A stretch of 64,000 nt of DNA from Agrococcus sediminis (GTDB lineage Bacteria > Actinomycetota > Actinomycetes > Actinomycetales > Microbacteriaceae): the NCBI RefSeq assembly GCF_007923295.1, contig NZ_VOIR01000011.1, positions 1 through 64,000 of the forward strand, written 5' to 3'. Positions 18,782 through 28,611 of the stretch are shown one piece after another. Both the position numbers and the translations under genes were made by a program. The number at the start of each line of letters is the position of its first letter. Position 1 is the stretch's first letter. Below the pieces are notes generated by a model. That model worked only from the letters and a program-made list of their open reading frames with translations. It was not told the origin of the DNA and ran no database searches.

Positions 18782-19384
18782 TCAGCCGCCCCTGCCCCCA
18801 GACACGATCTGACGAACGATCAATGGGGGCCGCTTGTCCTTCTTCTTCTGCTTCGCAGATTCAGCACGCTTGATTCGCTCGACTGCCTGTCGTTCCAGCT
18901 GCACTTGCTCCGCCCGTCGGCGAGCCTGTCGGGCCTTGCGAGAGTGCTGCTCGTCACGCTCAATCTGAGCTGCCGGGCTAGGTCGCTCAGGGGCGGCCGG
19001 CCTCGAGCGCTCCGAGTTCGCCCGTGGTGGGTGGACAGACCCCGCAGGCGATGCGGTCGATCCCCGCGGTGGCTGGTTCCCGAGCACCACGAGAGACATC
19101 ACTCTGCCGTTCATGCGACCGCTCCCGGGGCACTTCGCACCCCGCGCGCCATGCCTCGGGACTGCGACGTAACTGCGGTCGCGAATCGTCGTCGCGCCGC
19201 ACACCCCGCAAACGACACGGCCGTCGCCTTGTGCGGGGCGCACCGCGGCGCCACTTGCGGGGCACATCCGTCCTCCGTCCTGGTGCGTCACGATCCTGTG
19301 TGAGCGGTCGACGCGGACGACAGCGTCACATCGTGGACAGCTGAACCGACCTGGGAAGAGGTCGCCATTCGTCGACTTCGACAC
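18782..19384 (-). CDS. Zinc-ribbon protein with basic coiled-coil-like tail
   Basis: The 200-residue protein has two repeated zinc-binding units: CPRC...H.....CPASG in residues ~16-45 and CGVCG...H.....CPGSG in ~59-87. A low-complexity proline-rich linker and a highly charged helix (~135-185, R/K/E/Q-rich) follow. It looks like a nucleic-acid-binding accessory. GTG 19384 has AGGAG upstream. It lies 102 nt downstream of the type III res gene on the same strand, so it may be the distal gene of that operon, and it converges on the DUF4011 helicase. I do not recognise a named family. Confidence 0.7.
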   Translation of the reverse strand: MSKSTNGDLFPGRFSCPRCDAVVRVDRSHRIVTHQDGGRMCPASGAAVRPAQGDGRVVCGVCGATTIRDRSYVAVPRHGARGAKCPGSGRMNGRVMSLVVLGNQPPRGSTASPAGSVHPPRANSERSRPAAPERPSPAAQIERDEQHSRKARQARRRAEQVQLERQAVERIKRAESAKQKKKDKRPPLIVRQIVSGGRGG

Positions 19385-19486
19385 GGAGTGCTCCTATTGC
19401 GGCTTGTTCGACGCTCTCCATTGTGGCGACCGCCGCTGAAACTGCAGGCGACACCACACGCCACGGCGGCTCACATCATCTCCGGA

Positions 19487-22400
19487 TCACCGCGTCGGCG
19501 ACACCAACTGCATGAGGTCGCCGTAATCGGTCGCGACTCCATATCGGATCGAGCCGTCCGACATCTCCGCCAGCTTCTCGAAGAACTTCCTCGCGCTCTC
19601 GATCTTCGCGTCCTCGGCTCCCTTGAGTTGCAGGCTCGACAACGAACCTTTGGTCTCTGCAACGAAGTAGATGTGCTTCACGCTGCCGTCGTGGAACGCA
19701 ATGGCCCAGTCCGGGTTGTAATTGCCGACCGGCGTCGGGATGACGAACCCTCGCGGCAGCTTCGCATAGACGGCGACCTCAGCGCTGGTGTCGAGATCCT
19801 CGACGAAGGCGCGCTCGACCTTCGAATCCGTCACCACATAGTCGTAGACGTGCTTCGTGAGCTTGGACCCTGCATGCGCGAAGTCCTGCTTCGCCTGACC
19901 GTCGGTGAAGATGCTGGAGTCATACCTGGCCTCGAGTGGGTGGTACGTCAGGTGCTGCACGATCACCCCAGCCTTCTGCTCGTTGATCAGTCGCGACGCC
20001 TCCGTCAGGAACTGCTCCGGGTTCGATTTGAAGTGAGCGAAGGTAGACGGACGGATGCCGCGGAGGATCGCCGACACGGTGCGTCTCGTCAGCTCGACGC
20101 GCTCAGCCATCTCGCCTAGGAGGTCGTACTGCACCTCCGACCCGGAGACCCCGACCGCAAGATGCGTCTCGACCTTCTCAGCCGCGAAGGCGCTTCCGGC
20201 CTTCAGATCGTCAGCGTCGATCTCCTCGAGCTGTGCACCCGAGCGAACGACGTACTGCATCGGCGATACCTTCAGGTGCTTGTCCAGGGCGTCGATGCAG
20301 TGCTCGACCAGCTCCGCGGAGTCGAACTCGACCTGGTAGGCCGCCTTCTGATTGATGCGCGACCAGAGCTGCTGGAACTCGCGCCTCTCGAAGTTCGCCA
20401 CGTTCAGCGGGATTCGCTTCGCGGCCCGACCGTCGGACAGCGGGATCTCGACATGGAGCGCGTCCACGAGCGGCCAGATGGCGTCCATGTGCGGAACCAG
20501 CGGCCCGGTGACGGGCACGTTGAGCAGGCCTGCCGCGCGGTCCTCGTGATACTGCTCGGTGAGGAGCCCGTCGAAGTCGACGTACCCGCTCCCGATCAAG
20601 TGGTGCATGATCGCCGCCGCGAGCTTGCCCTCGACCTGCGATTCGCCGTCTGGCGTGGTGAACGTCTTGCCGAGGAAGTACTTCTCGGTCGCCTTCCTCG
20701 GGCGACTGCTGAGCGACTCAGCGATCTCGCGCTGCAGGCCCGCGACGAAGTCGGTGTATGACTCGTCGGTGACGACGGTGAGCTCGTTGATATCGTGCAC
20801 CATGCCGGGAGCGTCCATCCGCTCGCCGAGCTGATTGACCGCGAGTCGCAGGCCGCGGCCGATCTCCTGCCTCCGCGAGACCACGTTCTCACTCTTCTTG
20901 AGCATCCCCATGACGAAGACGTTGGGATTGTCCCAACCCTCTCGAAGCGCCGAGTGCGAGAACAGGAAGCGCACTGGCTCTTCCAGCGAGAGGAGTCGCT
21001 CCTTGTCCTTCAGGATGAGGTCGTAGGCGTCGACGTCGCCCGACTGCCCTCGCTCGTCGCCGGTCTTCTTGATCGCGGCCGAATTGTCGATCTGCCGCTT
21101 CGTCTTCTTGTCGATCGAGAAGTAGCCGGCGTGCACCGCCGAAGGCTCGTCGCGCTCCAGATATCGCAGGAACGCCCCATCGGCATGGTCGACCGCGAGC
21201 TGGTCCAGGATTTCCGCCCGAACGCCGCGATACTCGGACTCGAACCAGCGCGCATACTCGCCGAGCGTGTCCTCCTGCTCGTAGTCGCGATACTTCGCCA
21301 CCTCGTCGATGAAGAAGAGCGAGAGCACCTTGACGCCCTGCGTGAAGAGCTGCCGCTCCTTCTCGAGGTGCGCACGGATGACCTCGCGGATCTGGATCTG
21401 CCTCTTGGCATCTTCCGTCACGTCGTTGGCCGCTACCGCACCGGCGGCGAGCTCCGTGCCGTCGCTGAGGACCACGAGATCGCGCACGGGATCGACGTCC
21501 GCGACCAGCAGTGCAGCTCCGTTCGGCTTGTATGCCTCGAGGCCGTTCGAGATGTCGTGGAGGTTCGATCCTTGATCGACGAGCCGTGTCACACGCTTGA
21601 CGGCACCGCTCTTCAGCTGCACCTGCAGCTCGACTCGCGCGCGCGGCTTCGCCCCCTTCGAGACGATGATGCTGTCGACGTACAGGTAGGCGGAGCCGCC
21701 TGCGAGCCCTCGCACCGTGATGCCGCGCACCGCGATTTTCTTGACGAGCTTGTCGTTGTATGCGTCGAGCGCATCCAGCCGATGGACCTTGACGTGCTCC
21801 TTCTTGTGCGTCGCGGAGTAGCGCAGCACCATCAGCGCGTTGAACTTCGCCAACGACTCAAGCGACTTCGGGGCGCCGATCTTCTGCGGCTCATCGATGA
21901 TCACGATCGGCCGGTTCGCGGCGATGACATCGATCGGCTTGCGAGAGCGGAACTCGTCCAGCTCGGTGGCGATGCGACGCGCGTCCTTGCCCTGCGCGTT
22001 GAACGCCTGGATGTTGATGATCATCACCTGGATGCCAGGGTCCGAGCTGAACTGCTCGATGTCGTGCAGCTGGGAAGAGTTGTAGATGAAGGCGCGCGGC
22101 TTCGTCCCGTACTGCTGCTGGAAGTGGTCAGCCGTGATCTCGAAGGTCTTCATGACACCCTCGCGGATCGCGACCGACGGCACGACCACAATGTACTTCG
22201 ACCACCCGTAGCGCTTGTTCAGCTCCATGAGGGTCTTGATGTAGACGTATGTTTTGCCGGTACCGGTCTCCATCTCGATGTCGAGATTGGGGCGGTTGGG
22301 GGCAGCGACGCTCGAGACCATCGACGCCGAGATCGGCAGGTTCGCAGAGCGCTGGATCGCCTGCACGTTCGCGAGCAGCTGCGAGGAAGGGACCACGATG

Positions 22401-22567
22401 TCAGCGTTGCGCGCTCCGTACTCGGCATAGAGCGACGACTGCCCCCGCGCCACGCCTGGGTCAATGCGGTACCGCGCGCCCGCGTCCCGCGGCTGCCCCT
22501 CGAACACATCGACCACGGCACGCACCGCCGCTGTCTGATGCGGCTGGACCTTGAACTGCAACTTCAT
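19487..22567 (-). CDS. Type III restriction enzyme Res subunit
   Basis: This is a 1,026-residue SF2 helicase-nuclease. Walker A is METGTGKTYV (~100) and motif II is IVIIDEPQK. The C-terminal PD-(D/E)xK nuclease has PDWAIAF then FVAETKG (~950-975), the D...E-x-K catalytic set. Type III Res acts in complex with Mod, translocating or diffusing along DNA and cutting when it meets an oppositely oriented unmethylated site. ATG 22567 starts 2 nt after the mod stop; the longer upstream frame lies within mod and is rejected. All key motifs are intact, so it should be active. Confidence 0.92.
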   Translation of the reverse strand: MKLQFKVQPHQTAAVRAVVDVFEGQPRDAGARYRIDPGVARGQSSLYAEYGARNADIVVPSSQLLANVQAIQRSANLPISASMVSSVAAPNRPNLDIEMETGTGKTYVYIKTLMELNKRYGWSKYIVVVPSVAIREGVMKTFEITADHFQQQYGTKPRAFIYNSSQLHDIEQFSSDPGIQVMIINIQAFNAQGKDARRIATELDEFRSRKPIDVIAANRPIVIIDEPQKIGAPKSLESLAKFNALMVLRYSATHKKEHVKVHRLDALDAYNDKLVKKIAVRGITVRGLAGGSAYLYVDSIIVSKGAKPRARVELQVQLKSGAVKRVTRLVDQGSNLHDISNGLEAYKPNGAALLVADVDPVRDLVVLSDGTELAAGAVAANDVTEDAKRQIQIREVIRAHLEKERQLFTQGVKVLSLFFIDEVAKYRDYEQEDTLGEYARWFESEYRGVRAEILDQLAVDHADGAFLRYLERDEPSAVHAGYFSIDKKTKRQIDNSAAIKKTGDERGQSGDVDAYDLILKDKERLLSLEEPVRFLFSHSALREGWDNPNVFVMGMLKKSENVVSRRQEIGRGLRLAVNQLGERMDAPGMVHDINELTVVTDESYTDFVAGLQREIAESLSSRPRKATEKYFLGKTFTTPDGESQVEGKLAAAIMHHLIGSGYVDFDGLLTEQYHEDRAAGLLNVPVTGPLVPHMDAIWPLVDALHVEIPLSDGRAAKRIPLNVANFERREFQQLWSRINQKAAYQVEFDSAELVEHCIDALDKHLKVSPMQYVVRSGAQLEEIDADDLKAGSAFAAEKVETHLAVGVSGSEVQYDLLGEMAERVELTRRTVSAILRGIRPSTFAHFKSNPEQFLTEASRLINEQKAGVIVQHLTYHPLEARYDSSIFTDGQAKQDFAHAGSKLTKHVYDYVVTDSKVERAFVEDLDTSAEVAVYAKLPRGFVIPTPVGNYNPDWAIAFHDGSVKHIYFVAETKGSLSSLQLKGAEDAKIESARKFFEKLAEMSDGSIRYGVATDYGDLMQLVSPTR

Positions 22568-22569
22568 CG

Positions 22570-24540
22570 TCAGAGCACCCGGAGATCGGTAGAGGGCGAG
22601 AGCTCGGCGAAGATCTGGCCGACGTTGATGCGCGGCGAGTCGGTGCTGAAGGCGGAGTCGAGGAACACCGCACGGAGCGGCTCCTGCCTGGCGATCGCCC
22701 GTGCCGTGGCGACATCGACGTTGCGCTCGAAGCATGCGATCAGTGCGCCATCGTCCACGGAATAGGCGATGCGACCTTCGATGTTCAGTTCCTCGACCCC
22801 CAGCGAGAGGTCGAGACCCCAGTCCAGGAGCACCTGAAACAGCAGGTCGTGTCCGCTGCGGTCGTCCTTGACGTTTTCCTCGAGCGCGCCCAGATCCAGC
22901 TGCTCCAAGCTGGCTGCGTCTCGTAGGACATCCCGCATGTTTGTCGTGTCGACCCGGAGCGCCCGATACCCCGCATCGAGCGAGGCAGCCTTCGCCGTGC
23001 TCGTCGCGATCACATTCGCCGCCCTCTTGATGCGCTCACGGGCCACAGCCGCGATGGTCGAGTACCCCTGCTTCGATGCCTCCGAATCGGGCGCTGGCGT
23101 CTCATCGAGCTGCACCATGATGAACCGACGCGCATGACCGTCCTGCGCGTTCTGCGCCAGCACCGCATGCGCCGTAGAGCCAGAGCCCGCGAACAAGTCC
23201 AGGACGATGTCGTCTCCGTCGGTGGTCATCGCGATCAGTGTCTGCAGGACCGTCTCATCCTTCGGGAAGTCGAACACCTGTCCGTTCATCAGCGTGCGCA
23301 AGCGCTTCGACGCGGCGCGACCGTCCTGGTAGAAGACGCTGTAGGAGACTTCACTCTCGGTGTCGTGCAGGTAGCGCTTGAACGTTGGCACGCTGAGCTC
23401 GTCCGCGCCGAATCCCACTCGGTCGTCGGCAACGTGTCGCTCCATCGCTGCGGACTGGAACAGCCAGCCGCGCGACGGAACCTTGACAGGCTTGCGCGTA
23501 ACCGGGTGGAGTACGTCGTACCTCGGCCCGCCGCCGCCTGGCCAAGAGATGTTGTCTGCGAAGTACACCCCTCGCGCATCGATGTTCGAGTAATGCTTGT
23601 GACGCTTTGCCTCCGCCGAATCGGGAAGCGACGAGAACCACGCCTTCAGGGCCTTGCTCGCGGCGGCGAAGTCGTCCCGCGATGTTTTGCGGATCCGTGC
23701 CGCTTCCGCGTAGATCTCCGCCAGGCCCTTCTTCTTCACCTTCCACGTGACACCAGCCTCTTTCAGCGCCGCCTTGTTGCGCGCGAAGCACACGATGTAC
23801 TCGTGCGACGCTGAGATGAACTTGGAGTCGTTCTTCCGCCCCGCGGCCCACACCATGGTGCCGATGAAGTTCGCCTCGCCGAAGATTTCCTTGCCGATGC
23901 GCAGCAGGTTGTCGAGCTCGGCGTCGTCGATCGACATGAAGATGGCACCGTCCTGCGTCAGGAGGTTGCGAGCCAGCTTCAGCCGCGGGTACATCATGCT
24001 CAGCCAGTCGGAGTGGAACCGTCCGTTCGTTTCGAGGTTCGCCCTGAACCGGTTTCCCTCCTCGTCGATCTGTCCCGAGCCTGCGAGGTACTCCGCAGTC
24101 GACTGCGCGAAGTCGTCTCGGTACACGAAGTCGTTGCCCGTGTTGTACGGCGGGTCGATGTAGATGAGCTTGACCTTGCCGAGGTACGACTCCTGCAGGA
24201 GCTTGAGCGCATCGAGGTTGTCGCCCTCGATGAAGAGGTTCCTGGTCGAGTCGAAGTCCACCGACTCGTCGGCTTCTGGCCGCAGCGTCTTCGCGATCGG
24301 CGTGTTGGCGGCGAACGCCGCCGCCCGCTTCCCAGGCCAATCGAGCTGATACCGCTCCTCCGGCCCGTCGACCACGACGTCCGATAGCTCCTGGCGCAGC
24401 AGGTCGAAGTCGATCGACATGGCGACGGTGCCGTCTTCCCGAATCGTCTCCGTCGCGACGCTCGGGAACAGTTCCAGCAGCTTCTCGACGTTCACCTGTG
24501 TCAGGTCGGGCGACGTCATCCGCATCTTTTCCACGGTCAC
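22570..24540 (-). CDS. Type III modification methylase Mod (beta-class N6-adenine)
   Basis: The 656-residue methyltransferase has motif IV DPPYNTGND (~130) before motif I LDLFAGSGST (~448), the beta-class order used by type III Mod. Between them lies a variable target-recognition region (~250-420). The N-terminus (VEKLLELFPSVATE) and the C-terminal helical part match Mod proteins that pair with Res. Start is GTG 24540, overlapping the DUF4391 stop as GTGA; an upstream frame to 24810 lies inside that gene. It should confer sequence-specific adenine methylation and guide the complex. Confidence 0.93.
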   Translation of the reverse strand: MTVEKMRMTSPDLTQVNVEKLLELFPSVATETIREDGTVAMSIDFDLLRQELSDVVVDGPEERYQLDWPGKRAAAFAANTPIAKTLRPEADESVDFDSTRNLFIEGDNLDALKLLQESYLGKVKLIYIDPPYNTGNDFVYRDDFAQSTAEYLAGSGQIDEEGNRFRANLETNGRFHSDWLSMMYPRLKLARNLLTQDGAIFMSIDDAELDNLLRIGKEIFGEANFIGTMVWAAGRKNDSKFISASHEYIVCFARNKAALKEAGVTWKVKKKGLAEIYAEAARIRKTSRDDFAAASKALKAWFSSLPDSAEAKRHKHYSNIDARGVYFADNISWPGGGGPRYDVLHPVTRKPVKVPSRGWLFQSAAMERHVADDRVGFGADELSVPTFKRYLHDTESEVSYSVFYQDGRAASKRLRTLMNGQVFDFPKDETVLQTLIAMTTDGDDIVLDLFAGSGSTAHAVLAQNAQDGHARRFIMVQLDETPAPDSEASKQGYSTIAAVARERIKRAANVIATSTAKAASLDAGYRALRVDTTNMRDVLRDAASLEQLDLGALEENVKDDRSGHDLLFQVLLDWGLDLSLGVEELNIEGRIAYSVDDGALIACFERNVDVATARAIARQEPLRAVFLDSAFSTDSPRINVGQIFAELSPSTDLRVL

Positions 24541-25208
24541 CTCAGCAACTCCCGTTCCTCTTGCTTGCTTCGCAGCTCGCGCCGAAGCTCGAGCTTCCTG
24601 TTGAGCTGCGGCTCGGACCGCATCTTCCGTTCCAGTGCGGCGATCACACGATCGAGCGCTGCCGCTGCTCGAAGCCGTCGCTCCGCCGCCTCGACGCTCT
24701 CGGATGCGCGTCGTTCCGTGCCGAGGAGCGGTGCCAGCAGCAGGTCGTGCAGCGCGTCGAGCGTCGGTGCGACAGGGAGCGGCCGACGGTCTCTCGTTCC
24801 ATCGATCCACCCCGAGCGATGATACGGGCCGTGTGCGAGAGCGCCCTTCTCAGAGACGGTCTTCGTCGCGCCGAGCACGAGGACTTCACCCATCGCGGAG
24901 TCCCCGGCGCGCAGCTCGAAGATCACCGGATGCGCGATCGCGGAGTCCAGCGCATCGATGAGAGCCTCAGGAACGAACCGACCCTTCAGGCCGAGTTCGA
25001 TGACCTGGATCTCGGCGATGCGAGCGCCGGCCGGAACGCCCGTCGTCGTGGGCGACAGCTTGTACGCCCAGCTCGCCTCTCGCACATCGTCCGTCAGGCT
25101 CCGACGCACGCGTGGCTGTAGGTCGGCGAGCCGTTCGAGCTGCGCCTTCGGCATCCTGCGCTGGAACTTCGCGCTCTGCGGCCACCGGAAGAGGGCGGCC
25201 TCCGTCAC
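24537..25208 (-). CDS. DUF4391 protein
   Basis: The 223-residue protein matches DUF4391: the FRWPQSAKFQRRMPKAQL entry, the WAYKLSPTTTGVPAG segment and the IQVIELGL / HPVIFEL strands are characteristic. A positively charged helix ends the protein. Its biochemical role is unknown to me. The family recurs beside SNF2 helicases and Mod/Res pairs, as here. GTG 25208 overlaps the helicase stop (GTGA), and its own stop overlaps the mod start (GTGA), so its stoichiometry is probably coupled to both. Confidence 0.85.
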   Translation of the reverse strand: MTEAALFRWPQSAKFQRRMPKAQLERLADLQPRVRRSLTDDVREASWAYKLSPTTTGVPAGARIAEIQVIELGLKGRFVPEALIDALDSAIAHPVIFELRAGDSAMGEVLVLGATKTVSEKGALAHGPYHRSGWIDGTRDRRPLPVAPTLDALHDLLLAPLLGTERRASESVEAAERRLRAAAALDRVIAALERKMRSEPQLNRKLELRRELRSKQEERELLR

Positions 25209-28200
25209 TCCGACGCCCCTTCGGGGTCGACGATGGCGAGGAAGGCGATCAGCTCGAAGTCATCGAGCCCGCCGATATCCTGGGTCAGCGCCGACGTCGG
25301 CCCCGCGCTGAAGAGGCTCTCGATGTCGAGCTCGTCGGTCCTCGACGTCATCGAGCCGATCGCCTCGGCGAGCAGCGCCGAGTAGGCCGTCATGTCGACG
25401 CCATCGTCGGTGGCGCGGTTGAAGGGCCGGTACGCCTCAGGCACGGGCTCGTCCCGTCCCGCGCTCGCCGCCCGCAGCATGTCCAGCACTTCCTTCACCT
25501 GGGTGTGGTCGACCCGGATCGTGCCGTCGTCCCGCACGTAGACGAGGTAATGCGGGTGGAGACGATTCCCTCGGTCGCCGGCTGTCTGGACGTTGCGGTC
25601 CAGCAGCACGAAGATCACGCCCGGCTCGAGACCGGTCGCGCGGTCGCTGGGCACGACGGCGTGCAGCCCTCGTGGCGCGGTCGTGAGGTCGCCGTACCGC
25701 TTGGTTGACTCCAGCAGATCCATGCGGAAGTCGTTCAGGCCGAGATCGACGATGGAGACGCCCGCCTTCGCATCCTCGAGCTCGATCACCTCGTCCTGGA
25801 GCTTTCGCAGCTGCTCGCGGCGGTACTCCGCGTCGCTGTGCTCGTCGCTCAGCAGGTTGTCGTCCGCCGCTCCTGCGAGGTCGGCGATGACCATGCGGTT
25901 CTCGACGCGCTCCTTGAGGTTGATGTACTCGTCGAGCGAGATGTCGGGCCAGAAGTTGACGAGCTGCACCTGCGCGTTCGTGGAACCGATGCGGTCGATG
26001 CGGCCGAAGCGCTGCACGATGCGCACAGGATTCCAGTGGATGTCGTAGTTGATCAGGTAGTCGCAGTCCTGGAGGTTCTGTCCCTCGCTGATGCAGTCGG
26101 TGCCGATGAGGATCTCGATCTCTCTCGACTCATCGGGCATCACCAGGTCGCGCTTCTTTGACCGAGGCGAGAAGAGCGTGAGCACCTCCTGCAGTCCGAG
26201 CGGCGACCCAAGCGTGGTCGAGGGATTGCCCTGGCCCGTGATGAGCGCCGCGTGGCTCTCGCGCGGGACCGCATCCTTGATGCACTCGTAGAGGTACTTC
26301 GCCGTGTCCGCGAATGCGGTGAAGATCAGCACCTTGCGATTGCCGTCGTTGATGGGGCGCTCGCGCTTCTCGTCTATGAGGCGCATGAGCTCTCGAAGCT
26401 TCACGTCCCGATCGGGTGTAACCGGTTCGAGACTCCTCAGCAGCCCGCGGACGATGTCCCGGTCACTCGTCAGGTCTCGGAGGAAGCTCTCCGAGTCGAG
26501 GTCATCGAGGCGTATGCGGACCTTGTCGCCGATCGCTGCCCCGGCCTCGAGCTCGTCGTCGTCCGCCTCTGCGCCGGCCAGCGGCGCGCCGAGATCATCG
26601 ATCGTCGCTCGGCCGTGCTGCACCGCGTCGATCGTCGCCTCGACCGTGTCCGCGAGGCGCTCCAGCGTCATCCGGAAGGCCTGCACAGAGCTCTCAAGGC
26701 GCTTGAGCAGGTTCACCGTCATGAGCCTGTGGATGCCCTGCTGGCGCCCCGCGACCCAGCGAGCGGCGAGCTCCGACTGGTCCTCCGCTGCTTGCATGCC
26801 TTTCGGCACGACCCCGTACTCCTCTGCGTACCTGCTCGCCCTGCTGGCGAGCACGTACTGCAACGGGGTGTAGACGGCCAACGTCAGACCGGCAAGTTGC
26901 TCGTAGAGTGCGTCAAACGAAGGGACGCTCGGAACATCGGTGAGCGGTGGTCGGATCGCGATCGGGCGGAGCCGCTCCGGGAACGTGCCGATCTCCGCGG
27001 TGTCGTAGAAGGAGGTGATGTGCTTACGCGAGCGCGCGATCGTCACCGCGTCCAGCAGCTCGAAGAATTCGAAGTCGAGCTTGCCGAGCAACGCGTCTGC
27101 CGTCCGCTCAGAGCTTTGCAGGCGCGACCACTCGTTGAACACCGCTTGCGCGTCGCGGAACACCTGCTCGACCGACGTAGAGAGATCCAGCCGGCGCGCG
27201 AAGCTCGTCGCGTCGCCCTCGTACGCGAGTGCAAGTTGGTGCTTGAGGTCGTTGAAGTCGTTGTTCACCGGCGTCGCCGACAGCATCAGGACCTTCGTCT
27301 GCACGCCGGCGCGCATCACCATTCGCATCAGCCGCTCATATCGCGACTCTCCCTCGCCGCTGGTCACCGCGTTGCGGAAGTTGTGCGACTCGTCGATGAC
27401 GACGAGGTCGTAGTTACCCCAGTTCACACGATCGAGCGGAATGCCCATCGACTCGCCCCGCGTTCGCGACAGGTCGGTGTGAGCCAGCACGTCGTAGTTG
27501 AAACGGTCGGACGCGAACTCGTTCGTCACGAGGTTCTTGTTGTAGTTCGTCCAGTTGTCGGCAAGCTTCTTCGGCGCGAGGACCAGGACCGACTTGTTCC
27601 GCAGCTCGTAGTACTTGATTACGGCAAGCGCTGTGAACGTCTTACCGAGACCGACGCTATCGGCGAGAATGCAGCCGTTGAACGACTCCAGCTTGTTGAT
27701 CGCACCGCGGGCGGCGTCACGTTGGAATGCGTAGAGGCTCTGCCATATCTGAGTGTCGAGGAACCCAGTCCGCTCGTTCGGCAGCACGTCCTCGCTCACC
27801 TCGTCGAGGAACTCCGAGAACAGATGGGCGAGAATGAGGAAGTAGATGCGTTCCGGCGAGTTCTCACGGTAGGCGGACTCGATGTGCTCGGTGACCGCGG
27901 CCGTCACGTCCTCGAGCGCCTCAGGATCACGCCACACGGCGTTGAAGCTCTCCAAGAACTGCCGCGACTCATCGACACCTTCGAACTTCGTCGAGATGGG
28001 CATGAGCGATTCACCTGGCTCGAAGCCCAGGTCGGCGGTGGTGAAGCCCTGCACCGGATAGTAGAAGTCATCGTCGATGGCGATTGACCCGAGCATCGGT
28101 CGCCCGGATGCGTTCGCCCGGAAGACCGCCTTCTTGCGTATCCACGCTGCGCACTCGCGCGCGATGGCACGCTGCGTGAGCTTGTTCCTGAGCCGGATCT

Positions 28201-28477
28201 CCAAATCGGAGGCAACCACGGATTCTTGCCCTCGCCGCGATGAAGGAACGAAGAACTCGCGACGTTGCTTGGACAAGCCCGCGAGGCTGGCATCCGAAGC
28301 GAATGAGGGAGCGGTGAAGAGGAAGCGGAGTTCGTCGACCGACTCCAGTTCTGCTCGCAACGCCTCGAAGGCGAAGATGGAGAAGGTGGCCGCGGCGATG
28401 CTTACCTTCGACCCGGGCTGCAGCGTGGCGCGCAGGTCATCGCCCAACTTCTCGTTGAGATTGTCGATCTGCTTCAT
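25205..28477 (-). CDS. SNF2-family helicase with pseudo-PLD N-terminus, type III-associated
   Basis: This 1,090-residue protein starts with a PLD-like module (GSKVSIAAATFSIFAFEAL... LRFLFTAPSF) in which I see no HxK catalytic motif. The SNF2 helicase core follows: ADSVGLGKTFTAL (~270), VVIDESHNF (~360), SATPVNND, and a C-terminal lobe with VLIFTAFAD (~715) and GRIDRIGS (~822). It heads the operon SNF2-DUF4391-Mod-Res and should use ATP to move on DNA. ATG 28477 (GGGAG upstream) is chosen; in-frame ATGs further upstream, such as 28498, are possible. The helicase is not part of a classical two-gene type III system. Confidence 0.85.
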   Translation of the reverse strand: MKQIDNLNEKLGDDLRATLQPGSKVSIAAATFSIFAFEALRAELESVDELRFLFTAPSFASDASLAGLSKQRREFFVPSSRRGQESVVASDLEIRLRNKLTQRAIARECAAWIRKKAVFRANASGRPMLGSIAIDDDFYYPVQGFTTADLGFEPGESLMPISTKFEGVDESRQFLESFNAVWRDPEALEDVTAAVTEHIESAYRENSPERIYFLILAHLFSEFLDEVSEDVLPNERTGFLDTQIWQSLYAFQRDAARGAINKLESFNGCILADSVGLGKTFTALAVIKYYELRNKSVLVLAPKKLADNWTNYNKNLVTNEFASDRFNYDVLAHTDLSRTRGESMGIPLDRVNWGNYDLVVIDESHNFRNAVTSGEGESRYERLMRMVMRAGVQTKVLMLSATPVNNDFNDLKHQLALAYEGDATSFARRLDLSTSVEQVFRDAQAVFNEWSRLQSSERTADALLGKLDFEFFELLDAVTIARSRKHITSFYDTAEIGTFPERLRPIAIRPPLTDVPSVPSFDALYEQLAGLTLAVYTPLQYVLASRASRYAEEYGVVPKGMQAAEDQSELAARWVAGRQQGIHRLMTVNLLKRLESSVQAFRMTLERLADTVEATIDAVQHGRATIDDLGAPLAGAEADDDELEAGAAIGDKVRIRLDDLDSESFLRDLTSDRDIVRGLLRSLEPVTPDRDVKLRELMRLIDEKRERPINDGNRKVLIFTAFADTAKYLYECIKDAVPRESHAALITGQGNPSTTLGSPLGLQEVLTLFSPRSKKRDLVMPDESREIEILIGTDCISEGQNLQDCDYLINYDIHWNPVRIVQRFGRIDRIGSTNAQVQLVNFWPDISLDEYINLKERVENRMVIADLAGAADDNLLSDEHSDAEYRREQLRKLQDEVIELEDAKAGVSIVDLGLNDFRMDLLESTKRYGDLTTAPRGLHAVVPSDRATGLEPGVIFVLLDRNVQTAGDRGNRLHPHYLVYVRDDGTIRVDHTQVKEVLDMLRAASAGRDEPVPEAYRPFNRATDDGVDMTAYSALLAEAIGSMTSRTDELDIESLFSAGPTSALTQDIGGLDDFELIAFLAIVDPEGASE

Positions 28478-28611
28478 GGAAGGCTCCCGGTTCGCCATTG
28501 ACATGCTAGCGAGCACTCGACATCGACTCCGATCAATGCTCAGTTCGCGTGTCAGAGACGCCCGCGACAGTCTCGCTGCAACTATCGGCATGACGAGAGG
28601 CGAGGACTGAA

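Noticed and set aside
22568-22735. N-terminal extension of the Res open frame beyond 22567
   Set aside because: It runs inside mod, and the ATG at 22567 gives a 2-nt intergenic gap and a typical type III Res start (KLQFKVQPHQ).
18782-28477. DISARM, BREX or type I restriction system
   Set aside because: There is no DUF1998, PglX/PglZ or HsdS homologue. The motifs fit type III Mod/Res with accessory SNF2 and DUF4391.
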